NCBI GenBank assembly: GCA_024305745.1 | Contig: JAHRBS010000010.1 | Coordinates: 3,293,501 to 3,357,500 of the forward strand | DNA: 64,000 nt | DNA from: Polyporus tsugae | Lineage: Eukaryota; Basidiomycota; Agaricomycetes; Polyporales; Polyporaceae | Direction: 5' to 3' | In this document: piece by piece, positions 45,009 through 56,836 of the stretch | Layout: each line of letters begins with the position of its first letter | Numbering within the stretch: position 1 is the first letter of the stretch | The notes under the pieces: model-generated | Seen by the model: the letters and a program-made list of their open reading frames with translations, nothing else | Databases searched by the model: none | Told to the model about the DNA's origin: nothing | Translations under genes and position numbers: made by a program

Positions 45009-47229
45009 ATGTCGCACGTTCTACAGCTCCGAGACGATGACCCTCGCCGAGACGGCCCTGTCGCTGTCATCGGTGCAGGCATTGCCGGGCTCATCACCGC
45101 GCACACTCTCCTTCGAGATGGGTTCGACGTCCAAGTACTCACGCGCGACATGTACGCAGGCGGCAATTGGACGGAACAGCGCATATATCCAAACTTGTAT
45201 CTGAATAAGTACGTCCCCGCTTGTTTGGAAGTGTGTCCTCTCCCCGCTCATATATTTTTACCAGTGTCCACGGGGAGTATCGCGTCTCGCCACTTGAGAT
45301 GCCTCCTCCTACGGGTGATCGGGGCCTCCTATGTGGCGACGATATCTACGACTATATGAAAGAGTTCGCGTCGAAATTCCTGGCGGACAGGATTCAGACT
45401 GGAATCGATGTCCGGAACGTCCGTCGCGATCCTTCCGGAAAAGGTTGGCAAGTAGAGGTCATGGATGTCAATGCTGGGAAGAGCGAAGTGCGGGCATATC
45501 GCCGTGTCGTGCTCTGCACTGGGGTAAGTGTCATCTCATGTTGGAAGCAATACGGTATAATGGAACACTTCTACCTCGCAAAGGGTTCAAGCACCCCGAA
45601 ATTCCCGCCTGGCCTGACAAAAGAAGACGCAATCTCGTCGGCATTCCAGGGGATGTTTTTCCACAGCACCGACTTCGGCTCCAAACTGGTCGACCTACTC
45701 CCATTCGTGCCGCCGACCGGACCGATCGAATCCAAGCAGATCGTCATAGCCGGGGGAGGCAAGTCTGCACAAGAGTCAGTATTCCGCGCCGCCAGTACGA
45801 AGGGCAGTGCTTAAAAAGAACCAACAGTATGGCTGCCTATCTCGCGAATGAGGGTCGCAAAGTCACGGTTGTGTGCCCAACTTTCGATGCGTTCCTTGCT
45901 GGCACAAAGCCATTGCCTGCCTTCATCCGGAAAAGCAGGTGAGTTGGATCATGTGCCTTGCAGCGTCTGGTTCTCAACACTGAGATATGTAGATTACTTT
46001 CCCTTTTCTCGCCTCATATCCATCTGCGGACTTGGCTTGAGTGATTCCGAAGGATTCTCCTGATCAGTCTTGAGGCTTTGCTAATCCAATTTAGAAGACG
46101 CTTCATTCATACGACTTGGCTTGGAAAGAAGCTCTTCGACTTCATGTGGCATGGGCTCGAAGATAGTGCAGTGAGTTTGTCATTACTTGTACTAAAGTAG
46201 GTATCGTATCCTGATACTCCAACATCTAAAGTTCCAAGCCACAGGCGTTTCGGCGGACTCATCACTACGCTTGAATGCTGTCTCGCCTTTCTGGCACATT
46301 CGGGTCAATGACGAAGGAGTTCCTCGTCGGAACGGGTTTCACGCCCTCGTTGTGTCGGGCCAGATCCATACCATATGCCCCGGGCGTGTGAAGACGTCCG
46401 GCAGTGACGGGGAGTCCGTGGTGCTAGGGGATGGGACAGTCATCCCCGCGGCTGCTCTCATACTAGCCACCGGATATAGGTCCTCATGGCACACAATGTT
46501 CGACGGTATGCTCCTTATCAGTCGACACCATCAGCCTTGTACTGAAAGCAAGGCATACAGAGGAGACCATAGAGGACCTAGGATTAGTACCGCATCCTGC
46601 ATGCCCGAATGCCTCCTATCACTGGTATTACCCAACCTTGTCCAACTCCCCGCCTCTGCATCCCGAAGCGAAACGATGGTCGTCTCAAGTATATCGCGGC
46701 CTTGTACCAGCCAAGCACATCAACCGCCGTGATTTCGCCCTCAACGGTGCCGTCGTACGTCCTCGTTTTACGTCTCCGCGCATCCTCACCTATTAACATC
46801 GACACGAAGGTGTCGCCGCATTTCGGTTACACATGCGAGGTTGCCGCGCACTGGATATCGTCTTACTTTCTGCATGACGAGTTGCGCCTGCCTGTTACTC
46901 AGGAGGCGGCTCTGGAAGAGACGGAGCGTCATGCCGCATGGCTCAGAGCGCGATATCCACAGATCCCGACCGCTCTCAATGGAAGCCATGCGAGCTATCT
47001 CGCTTTCTGGACGTATGTCCCCGCTTATATTCGTGCTTGTTGTGCGATTGTTCACTGGGGCATTCGCAGGTGGCCACAGCATGTTGACGATCTGCTGGAA
47101 GATATGGGACTTCGAGTAATGCGGAGTGGGGGGAACTGGCTTACCTGGCCATTCAAGGTGATCGACCTGAGCGAAATCGCGACCTTGAAAGCAGAGCGAG
47201 ACGGGAAAAGGGCAGTCAAGAAAGCTTGA
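45009..47229 (+). CDS. Flavin-containing monooxygenase-like FAD/NAD(P)H enzyme, tandem copy B
   Basis: Paralogue of the enzyme just upstream, in the same orientation 368 bp away. The FAD motif is VIGAGIAGLITAHTLLRDGF, followed by GGNWTEQRIYPNLYLNN and VHGEYRVSPLEMPPPTGDRG. The NADPH motif is VIAGGGKSAQD, and the later motif is AALILATGYRSSW. The C-terminal block is AAHWISSYFLHDELRLPVTQ and NWLTWPFKVIDL. Introns fall at the same codons as in copy A (after YLN, after the CTG strand, within KSAQD, after KSR, after MFD), so exon structure predates the duplication. Divergence is strongest between the two nucleotide-binding motifs and at the N-terminal ten residues, which suggests substrate divergence. 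The gene appears intact and ends 334 bp from the convergent ABC transporter. Confidence 0.88.
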
Positions 47230-47563
47230 GCCAGAGGGCCACATTAGACCCGGAACCATTATGCGTTAGAGGACGGTTAGGGACATGGGCACCTTGGAGA
47301 TTGGAATGGAGTGTGGTCTAATGCGTCGAGGTCGGGTCAGTTGTAGAAGCACTCACATCTCTACGCCTTCCAGTAGCTAGTTACGAGCAGATGCCAAACG
47401 ATACCAGATTGGTAGGCACAAAATCCATGTCCGTTACTACTACTAGTACATCTACAACGTAGTGGGCGTCGCATAAGACCCAAGACAATGCTCTAGCGTG
47501 CTCCCCCATATCTAAACCAGGGCATCATAGATTAACATCAATCAAATCCTACTAGACGTTCGA
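47230..47563. other. Convergent intergenic region between monooxygenase B and the ABC transporter
   Basis: These 334 bp hold two 3' flanks. They are more AT-rich than the exons, with no open frame of note and no repeat. Confidence 0.55.
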
Positions 47564-50500
47564 TCAGCTGGACTTGGAGTGACTGTGGGCCATCTCGTAG
47601 AGCTTCTCCTTGTCGCCACTCTCGTCGACCAGAGCACGCAGCATCCCCTTCTCGTTCTTGAGCAGTTCAACTGGCGAGCCAAACTCAGCCTAAGGAGGAC
47701 ATCAGTAATTGAACACCAAGAGAACTTGCAGACATAGACTCACAATGCGCCCAGCATCGAGCACGAGCTAAGATCGTTGAACTTCAATGGACAGAAACAA
47801 GCACGAGGCGGGGAAGTACTCACAATTTTATCTGCATCCATGATGGTCTGCAGACGATGCGCAATCGTGAGGAGGGTGACGTCACTCCCCAACTCCTCAC
47901 GAAGCGACTTTTGAATCACTTCGTCAGTCTCGTAATCTGCACACAGTTCCTGATGAGTATATCTAAGCTAGGCGACAAGGAGGAGAAACACACCGATGGC
48001 AGAGGTCGCCTCGTCGAGGATGAGAAGCTTGCTCTGACGCACGATCGCACGCGCCAACGCGAGGATCTGGCGCTGACCGACCGACAAGTTGCTCCCCCCG
48101 CTCGCGATCTGCGACTCGAGCGTGATGCGGCCTTCGTCCGTCTCACTTTGCAGCGAAAACAACCCTGCAGCGCGGAGCGAGTCATTCAAGACGGCATCGT
48201 CGTACTGCGAGAATGGGTCTAGGTTCTGGCGGAGCGTGCCGCTGAGCAGCTCCGGAACCTGAGGGATGATGGTGATGTGCGAGCGGAGCGCGTCCAGGTT
48301 GACAGAGTCGGTGGCGATGCCGTCGTAGTACACCTTGCCCTCAGTGAGGATCAGGCGGAGGAGCGAGAGCGTCAGAGAACTCTTGCCGCTGCCGGTGCGA
48401 CCGACTAGATCTAGCGTCAGACAAAGGAACATTTGTATCCAAAATATGAAGACTCACCAATGCCAACTCGCTCCCCAGCCTTAACCTCGAAGGAAATCTC
48501 GTGCAGGACGCGCGGACCATCAGCGGAGTAACGCGCAGAAAGCTTCTCGACGCGGAGGTTACCGCTCGCAGGCCAGTAGGCAGGAGGAACGCCAGTGCTG
48601 GTAGGCGGTTTCTCCTGCTCAATCGTGACGTATTGCTGAACACGCTCCAAACTAGAGATCATTTCAGAATCGGATAACCCCAGAAACACATTGCTCATAC
48701 AACGACATACCTGTTTCCAGCGACCTCGAATTCGTTCAAGATACGGATCCACCACAAGATCATGCTGCTGAAGCCGACTTCACTCAAGGTTAGTCCTCCC
48801 TCCAACATTCGAAAGACGAAGCGCACATACCAGCCATGTTCAAAGAGAAACCGGTGTTGGCCGCCCTAGCCTTGCTTCCGTACACGAGGTAGGCCGCAAG
48901 GCAAGCAGCGAACAAAGACCCGAGCGCCTCGATACGAATGGAGACCCAACGGTTCAGGTTGTAGAACGTGCGCGCCGCACGAACGTACTTCTCGATCCGG
49001 CGGTACGACTCCGCCCTGAACTGCTTCTGCGCACCATAGGCACGGATGGACGCTGGTGGGCCGGTCAGTTCACCGACCACCAACCCGCAACGTATGAAAA
49101 CTAGAGGACTTACTCAGACCGGAAATGGCGGCACCGAAATGGCCTAGCACGGGCGCCTTGGCGTTGGACATCTCGCGCTTGACGCAAAGCTGGGCCTTCA
49201 TGTAAATCTGTCCGCACCAACTGCCGAGGATCGAGACGAATAAGCCAGGGATGGTGAAGATGGGCGAGAAGGTGATCACGGCGAGGAACCTCGCAAGCAT
49301 CGCGACAGTCAACTCGATGAACCAACCGAAGTTGTTCGCGAGCTGCCCATCAACTAGAGCATCGTGAGTCAGAAGCCACCTCAAAGCGTCGTTATATACG
49401 TACTGCATTGGATATCCTGGGTGCAACGAGTGATGATACGAGACGTCGGTGTCTTGTCGAGCCACCGGAGTGTCGCACTGAGCACGGAGCGGACCAACGT
49501 CGCGTGCATGCTGCGGGACGCGCGCAAGACACCGAACAAATACACGACATAGCTCGAGCAATAGCAGGTGATGCCAACGACCAGCATGATGTTGTAGACC
49601 GAGAGGTAGCTGTGACGCGACATGAGTATCAGGATGGGACCGTCACAGACGAACCACTCACTATGAGATTTTGACCTCGCTCGGGTCGGTGTCCTCATAC
49701 TGCTGAGCCCAGTAGCCAAGCCAATAAGTCTCCATGACGCTGAGCAGCTCGCACACGCTCAAGAAACCCAAGACCCCGAGCCAGAAGATGAACGAATAAC
49801 CGCCGCTCATGCTCGTGAAGTACAGCCGAACTGCGCACAAGTCATTAATCTCCTGTCCTCAATTCCTCGACATGTCAATGTGACTTACGAGCTGACCAGC
49901 TGACGTGTCCCTCCGAGATCTCCTCAGCGACGACCAGCTTACCGTCACTCTTCTTCGGCGCGTCCTCGCTGTCGGGCTCCACGGCGTCGACCTCATCATC
50001 GGCCTTCTTCAGTTCCTCGCGCTCCTCGGCCACCTCCTCAGACAGCTTGTGGTCCTTCGCGAGGACCTTCGAGAGCGTGCCCTGGCTCGTGACGCGGCCA
50101 TCGGTACCGAGAGAGACGACGAAGTCTGCGATGGGGCTCGCCATCGCCACGTTGTGAGTCTGTAATCCACCCATCAGCATCCTCCCAGGCAGCTGCAAAA
50201 CGAAACGAAACGAGCACGACGTACCACGAGGATGACAGTGCGCCCGCGGAGCAAGTCGCCCTTGAAGCACTTGTCCACGATCCACTTCGAAGTGTGCACG
50301 TCCAGCGCCGCGAGCACGTCGTCCAGCAGCAGGATCTGCGCGTGCGAGTACACCGCCCTCGCGAGCGTGATCCGCGCCTTCTGGCCCCCGCTTAGCGTCA
50401 AGCCCTTCTCCCCGACCTCCGTCAGGTCGCCCGCGTCGAACAGCGTCAGGTCGCGCTTGAGCGCGCACTGGTCGATCACCTTGTTGTACCGCTCCTCGTC

Positions 50501-53500
50501 GAACGGTGCCCCAAACAGGATGTTATCCCGGATCGTCTCGTTCTGCACCCATGACTCCTGCGCCGCGTACGCCACACCGCCCGCGCGTGGCAGGCTCACG
50601 TACGACTCGGGCCCACTCGGGATGTAGTGCAGCTCGCCGAGGAGCGCCATGAGCAGCGACGTCTTGCCAGACCCGGTGGGTCCCACGATCAGGTTGAACG
50701 CGCCGCGCTTGAACGTGACCTCGTCCTCGATCCGGAGCGTGAAGTTGCGGCGGTTGGGCCCAGGCGTGAGCGAGCCGTCGTTGTTGTTCGACCACGTGAA
50801 GGACGCGCCGCGAATGCCGATCACGTCACGCTCGGCTATTTGAGGCGGAACGATGGTGGCGGAGGCAGAGGCCGCGTCTTTGTCGGTGAACTCGTCGAGG
50901 AGCTCGGTGTTGTTCAGGAACTCGGAGACACGGTCGAGAGATACCTTGGCCTGAATGATGGCTGGTGTGAAGCCGAAGATCATGTGGAGCTGGTCGCGCA
51001 GAATGTCGAAGACTTGCATGGGCAGCCGTCAGTACGAACGCCACATTGGCTCCTTGCACATGGATACTCACCAGCCATAGACGAGAACACCCGCGAGGCA
51101 GTGAGGATTTCACCCATGATAACGGTCTAGAATGACCCCGTGAGCAAACACAGGCGAAGGAGGATCTGAGGCTTACATAGGTAGCAAACGTGACAATCAT
51201 AGTGACGATAGGAATGACGAAACTACACTTTTCGTTAGCCAAACAATGGTCGTGATAATCATATATAGGACATACTTGACGTTGTTATTGATGAGCTCCA
51301 GGATCTTGTACTTCCTGATGAACGTAAGTTCGTTCTCCCGCTTCTCAGCGAGCTGATCGGCAACCCGAGGCTCCCAACCAAAGAGCTTCACCATGCGGAT
51401 GACGCTCATCGCTGTCCGTCCTGGTCAGCACATCTGAAAGTAGCATACAGTGAACGTTGGACGCACTTTCGGTTACATTTTGTACGCGAGCATCGGTCTG
51501 GGGGTGATAGCGTAAGCAGTTGTGTGACAGTAATCAGCAATCCGGTATATTGCTCACCTTCTTCATCTTCTCCTTCTGAACGCCCTGGATCATCGACGCG
51601 ACGTATCCAGGAACGGGGAAGAGCAGAATCATCGCGATCATGCCCATGAACGCACTGTAAACGCGTCTTAGCCACACACGCGACCGCACCGAAAACAAGT
51701 CGTAACGCACCTCCATCCGAGGATCGCGTACAAGAAGTACACGGACAACCCCGCCTGCAAGGGAGCATACAACACTGTCAAAAAGGATGAGTATATGCGC
51801 TCTCAATCACATCAGCGACAACACACGCACCGATGAACAAGAAGTCACGCCCGTCGATAATGTTTGCCAGATCGGTCGTGACCAAGTTGTTGATCTTCCC
51901 AATCAAGTTCCCGCTCCCCGCGGACTCGTCCTTGGCCGGCGCAGCCTTGTCCTCCTCGCCCTTCTTCGCGGGCTCCTTGCCTTTGGCGGTCGCCGTCGCC
52001 GTGGTACTTGTCCCACTGATCGTACTCGCGCGCACCGTTGTCTCGTCCTCGCTCGACGTGCCCTGCGAGCCACTCGCGCCTTCCTCAGGCTCGACGATGG
52101 ACGCGTTGTCGGGCGTATGCGCGGCGGTCGTCGCGCGGCTGGGGGACGGGGACTCCGTTGTCTCTGCCTTCATGCGGATGCGGAGCGAGTGGTCGAAGAC
52201 GAGCTGCGTGATGATCGCTTCGCACCGGACGAGCATGCGCGTCTGGACGACAGGTTCAGTGAGTCTCTGAGGGAAAGGGGAGGGTGGACTCACCGCGTTG
52301 AAGATGTAGTACTGCAGTGCGATCGAGCCGATGACAGGTCCGAAGAACAACCAGGAGATCCAGACCCATGGACGGACGACGGCGCCTTCGCCATCATGCT
52401 CAAGGTATCTGTCAGGAAGTGTAAGCAACCGCGCCAGCACCCCCACGCTAATGAGACCCTCACTGAAGCAACTGGTAGATACCAATTGGACTTGTAAATG
52501 TCGCAATGACCTGTACCAAATTCAGTGAAGATTCCGTTTGCGACAGACTTCGTACTGACTCGGAGAATGATGGATATCGACAGAACGGCGTAATCCCGTC
52601 GGAAGACCGTCATGAGACCCCAAAATAGGTGCCGCTTCTTCGAGACTTGGAACGGATCGAGGGACTGTGGAACATTGGTGAAAAATGTGTAAGTATAGGC
52701 GAACGAGGTACTTACAGGGAACGACCTCTGGACCAAGTGCTTGGTGCGATCATAATCTGCAAGAGGCGGAAGCTCTTCGTACGGAAGATGAGGGACCTGG
52801 TACGCCTTCCAGATGATGCCGTCCAAGAAAGTGTAGATGGACATGGACAGGATAGACGCGGTCTGCTCTGCGTTCACTTTCTCGGACGGTTCCTGTAACG
52901 GGCGTAAGGATGGAGCTCTAGTGATATGATCGAGTATGGCTGACCTTGGGATCAACGGGAATATACTGGCGTGGGACGGCCAAAGGAATCAACACGGCGG
53001 CAAAGGTCAACATGCCAACCTTGGCCCAGAGGAACGCGCCCTCCGAGGCATCGGCAGGCTGGAGGGTGAAGGTGGCGAGCGGCCAGAGGTCGCGGTAGAC
53101 GTACACGACCCATGTCACGAGCAGAACGATCACGGAGTGCTTCGTAACCAGCCTGCTCAGGCGCACATTTGATACCAACGACACAAATGCCAACACAGAC
53201 GCGTAAGCCTGTGATGTACGCGTCAGCGTCAGATCCGAGAGAGATGGAGAGGCGTACGCACGTATGTCCCAATGAACCCGAACGCAATCCAGCGCGAGTC
53301 AAACGAATACTCAAGGTTCTCATCGCGCTCGTTCAATATGAGGCTCGTAATTGACAACCCCAGGAGGGCGAGGGTAGAAAGGAGACGGAGGACCTTGAAG
53401 CTATAGATAACGGGACCCCCGAGCTTTGCGACGTGCGTCGAAGGGTGAACGCCGCTGCCCGTGGCCTCGATATCGTCTGCACCTTCCGCTGAGATATCCG

Positions 53501-53828
53501 ACTTGGAGAACTTTGCAAACAGCCTCTTGAGGGGCCTGGCACGCGCGACGAGCTGGAGACAGAGTACAAGTGCGGATGCCACCGTAACTCCGGCCGGATA
53601 CGCAAGGTTGTTTTTCCATATCTTCGTACTTGTAGGGTGTCGAAAGGGTCAATACACGCCTTCGGATGCGGCTGTATGCACGCTCAAAGACTATAGCACG
53701 TACTCAAAGTCGATGTTGCCTGCCTGATACACGCTGTAGACCGGGGACGCATGAGCCAGGAGGGTAGTCCTATCCAAGACGGCCTGGGACCGTTGGAGCC
53801 ACGTTGGCGCAAGCCAGGCGGCAGCCAT
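47564..53828 (-). CDS. ABCC-family full ABC transporter (MRP/Ybt1/Yor1 type)
   Basis: ATP-driven exporter of the multidrug-resistance-associated group, moving conjugated or anionic compounds across the plasma or vacuolar membrane. It starts at 53828 and ends at 47564 over many short exons. An N-terminal hydrophobic TMD0-like set (TVASALVLCLQLVARA, YSFKVLRLLSTLALLGLSI, YASVLAFVSLVSNV, HSVIVLLVTWVVYVY) places it in ABCC. TMD1 carries a long Ser/Glu/Thr-rich insert between RLRIRM-like helices and NNLVTTDLANIIDGRDF, as in fungal Ybt1-type members. NBD1 has Walker A GPTGSGKT, signature LSGGQKARITLARAVY and Walker B LLLDDVLAALD; Asp in place of the catalytic Glu is usual in ABCC NBD1. TMD2 follows, then NBD2 with Walker A GRTGSGKSS, signature LSVGQRQILALARAI and Walker B LLILDEATSAI. 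The C-terminus is FGSPVELLKNEKGMLRALVD followed by a short tail. It is convergent with the monooxygenase pair. Confidence 0.92.
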
Positions 53829-54368
53829 GGATGAGGAGTGGAGAAGGAGGGTGGTCAACGCGATTCAAGAGACGACAGACTTGAGTGATATGGCGGACTG
53901 CCCAAGTCACCTCAAATTGCCAACGGTCCCGCGCTGGTCCCGCGTCCTGAGACCAATCGTGAGGGATGTCAAAGATCCCATCGTTGGTCGCCGCGTCTTG
54001 GGCGCGCGCTTTCCATTTCAGGTGCGCGTCTCAGGCGCGCGGGGCAGATCGCATCATTTGTGTGACGGGCAGTCACACAAAGGTGACATCCACAGTTCAC
54101 GCCTATCTCCGAGCGCTAGACTCGAACTCCGCGACTTGAACGTGAACGCGTGAACGCCCACATCATCTCGCTCCACTAGCAGCACTAGTCGCCTTGCTTT
54201 CGCTTTTGGTTGGAACTTGCATCTCAGACACAGAGTAAGTACTTAGTTACAGTATCGCGAACGTCCTCATCGGTCGCGTGTTTAGGCCGTTAGGCGTGTG
54301 GGGTCTCGGAGAGAGCATCATGCCGCCGTCGATCCGCCGCCTCAACACACGGTCGATCTTGAGATAAC
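53829..54368. other. Upstream region of the ABC transporter gene
   Basis: About 540 bp between the ABC start codon and the MITE. Frames are short. No clear TATA box is seen on the minus strand close to the start. Confidence 0.4.
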
Positions 54369-54371
54369 TTA

Positions 54372-54815
54372 GGGCCCGTTCGGCGCGGGTCTATTACGCG
54401 TAATAGACCCCATTAGATTAACTCTCCATTAACTAAAATTAGGCGCCTTGTAATCCAACCCGTGGGAAGTCGTTTTGCTCCGGGCGCTCGTTCACCATCT
54501 GTCGTGAATCCACCTCCCTCTGCTGGTCTCTCTCCACCACCAAAACTTATCCGTAGGGCCAGAAAACTAGAACTATTATTTGATATGTCTGTGGAGACCA
54601 TTATATAAATTTTCGCAGAAAATCTCGTTGGGGAAGGGATGATATAGAGCTCCAAGTTGACTGGCAACAGATGGGCGGGGTCGATTGCCAGTGGCTTAAT
54701 GGAGACGTTAATGGAAGCGGCGCCGAACACAAGGTCTGTTAAGTCGGCGTCGGGTTGATCTTATCGTAATCTAATGGAGTCTATTACGCGTAATAGACCC
54801 CCGCCGAACGGGCCC
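54372..54815. mobile_element. PIF/Harbinger-type MITE with TTA target-site duplication
   Basis: A 444-bp element starts GGGCCCGTTCGGCGCGGGTC and ends with the inverted complement. The terminal inverted repeats are about 50 bp with very few mismatches and reach through CATTAGATTA. It is flanked by the 3-bp direct repeat TTA at 54369-54371 and 54816-54818. TTA duplication and GGGNCNGTT-type ends are the established marks of PIF/Harbinger (Tourist-like) elements. Each repeat contains the palindrome GTCTATTACGCGTAATAGAC, so each end can itself fold. The interior is AT-richer than the surroundings and encodes no transposase, so the element is non-autonomous. The strong terminal identity suggests recent insertion. 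It lies upstream of the ABC transporter. Confidence 0.88.
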
Positions 54816-54818
54816 TTA

Positions 54819-56836
54819 ACCAGTCGCTCAGTCGCATGCAATTCAAATGTCTCCATCGCAACTTCTCACCATTGACGGTTGGTACCTTTACCAATTCAGT
54901 TTGGGCGATAGCTGGAAGTAGTCACAATGACTCGATTCGGCTCGTTCGGACGGGTGCATGCCACTATCAAGTAACATCTGTCAAGACACCGGACCGCAGA
55001 TCAGTATAGCCTTGATCATGGTCATCTGATCTGCGGGGAACAAGCAGGGAAAGACCGGTATGGTGTGGTTCATCGCTGCGCCTGGGACATACAATCTCAT
55101 CGTCCTCAATGCCGCCGGTGAGTGCCCATGCCATGTGTCCTGTTCGAACGAATCCGAGGACTGAGTGTTGAGGACAGAGAAGGGTCGGAGCCTAACGCAC
55201 AGTTACAAATCGTCTCACACCAAGACCATCCATGTGTCAGCGTCGTGCCGCCAGCAGCCTCACCCTAGCCAGGCCTAACCAGCTTTTGGGGTAGAATGGT
55301 CGGCGGCAGCTGAGAGGGGAGTGGCCAATCGATCCATGAGCATGCTGTCGCGATCCTCAGCTCGTTTGACGTGTCTGAAGACTGTCAACTTCAATGCCGT
55401 TATGTCAGCTGGACGCATATATCAAGCTATAGTCTTCAAGGACCTCTCAATCGTCCTTGCAAGGGTAGCTTTGGTCGTCATCAAAGGGTGAGTAACCTCC
55501 ATAGCCCTCCTGGAGGTCCAAAGCGCACCTTGACATGCCAGCGAACTGCAGAACTCACGGGTTCCTGCATTCAACGTGCCTGGGGACAAACGTTGCCGGG
55601 ACAGTACTTCATAACACCGGGGCGCCTGTGTCATCCGGTCCACGATGCTCTTCGAAAAACCCGGATCGCAAGCATGGTCAAGGGCACCCAAGCCAGAAGT
55701 CTGCTCGCCTCCCTCCATTCTCTCCGTCCGACTCACCTCGCATGTTTACAGATCGGCGATCCGAACGACCTCCGACGGCTCCAGCCAAGACACGGCGAAC
55801 ATTCTCGACTTCGCAACACGCCTTCTTTACCCGATGACCACGAAGACGTTGCGCTGAACCGCCCTTGCAATTTTACTGAACGCTACCGACGGTGCATTGT
55901 GCCAAACATCCGGCGAGGGCGCTGATAATCACCCACGTGTACGTACAAACTTCCATCTGGGCGCGGGCCCGGTGTTTCAAGCAGGTTCTGTTCCATATTG
56001 CGTCCCGCGGATGCTGGCGCAACGGCTCTTCCAAATTTTACAACGAATCCAGCACGGCGTCCGATGATGTGCCCGCCATCCTGACCCATGGTGCTGATTG
56101 GCGGGACTTCTGCGGGACTTCTGCACCGTTCCCGAGCCCACCGCCCACGCCAAGAGGTTCGGGATGTGCGCTCCGGCCGTTGTGGCGCACTGTACTGGAT
56201 CCTCGGGCGAGAATCCGGTAGCGGTATCGAACAGGTTGCGAGATAGCCAGATAAGGCCGGAAGGGGGTGTCCCGCCGGTCTCCAAGGTTCGAGCCAAGCA
56301 TGATATCGAAGCAGGCGAGGAGCGTTACCGGTGCATGATCGCGCATGCGACCCTCGTGCAAGCGCGCTGCGTACGCATAGAGAAGGGGCCCAGTGAAAGC
56401 CAAGAGCACGCGACCGTCATCTCAAGAGCGACGAGCGAAGACGAACGCATCGAAACCACACCCTAAACGACGGCAAAAGACCACGAGCGCTGCGATCGTA
56501 GTCGGGAAAGTCGCCGGGAGGTACAGCCGCTGCTAAGCGCCCAACTTGGACCGGAGGAGAGCGCCGGGCCGACGCTACGAAGCAAGTCCTCTTCCGAAAG
56601 CGAGACGGAGGAAGACTCTGACCGGCTCAGCATCCGAACGCGACGGACAGGAATCAGAGAAAGGTTGTATTTTGTGCCTCAGCACGAGTTTCGTTTACTG
56701 CCTCCGCTCGCTCGGCTTTCCCGCACACGCCAACACGAACGGTATAAAGCCATGCGAGGCGAGGGCTACGGCTAGCCAGACACGTCGCGCCCTCTTCTCC
56801 GAGTCGACTCGTCCAGATCCCGAGTCCGATACCGCC
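54819..56836. other. Gene-poor region with fragments of coding-like sequence
   Basis: About 2 kb between the MITE and the efflux-carrier gene. Several short plus-strand stretches look protein-like and end in donor-like sites, for example GMVWFIAAPGTYNLIVLNAA before GTGAGT near 55127. Another is FNAVMSAGRIYQAIVFKDLS with IVLARVALVVIKG near 55388-55488. Minus-strand frames at 56038-56409 are also open. I could not connect any of these into a gene with a start and recognisable fold. A decayed membrane-protein gene is possible. Confidence 0.35.
56743..56748 (+). promoter_or_regulatory. TATA box of the efflux-carrier gene
   Basis: TATAAA lies 94 bp upstream of the ATG at 56837, in a good position for a core promoter. 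It is the clearest TATA box in the window. Confidence 0.5.

Noticed and set aside
42345..53828. Secondary-metabolite biosynthetic cluster
   Set aside because: No polyketide, peptide or terpene synthase, P450 or pathway regulator is in the window. Monooxygenases plus a transporter alone do not support a cluster call.
54413..54730. Possible transposase fragment inside the MITE
   Set aside because: The 105-codon frame shows no DDE or Harbinger motif and spans AT-rich interior sequence; the element is scored as non-autonomous.
55371..55925. 184-codon plus-strand frame
   Set aside because: Cys/Arg/Pro-rich with no motif, and a different frame in the same stretch looks more protein-like; not supported as a gene.
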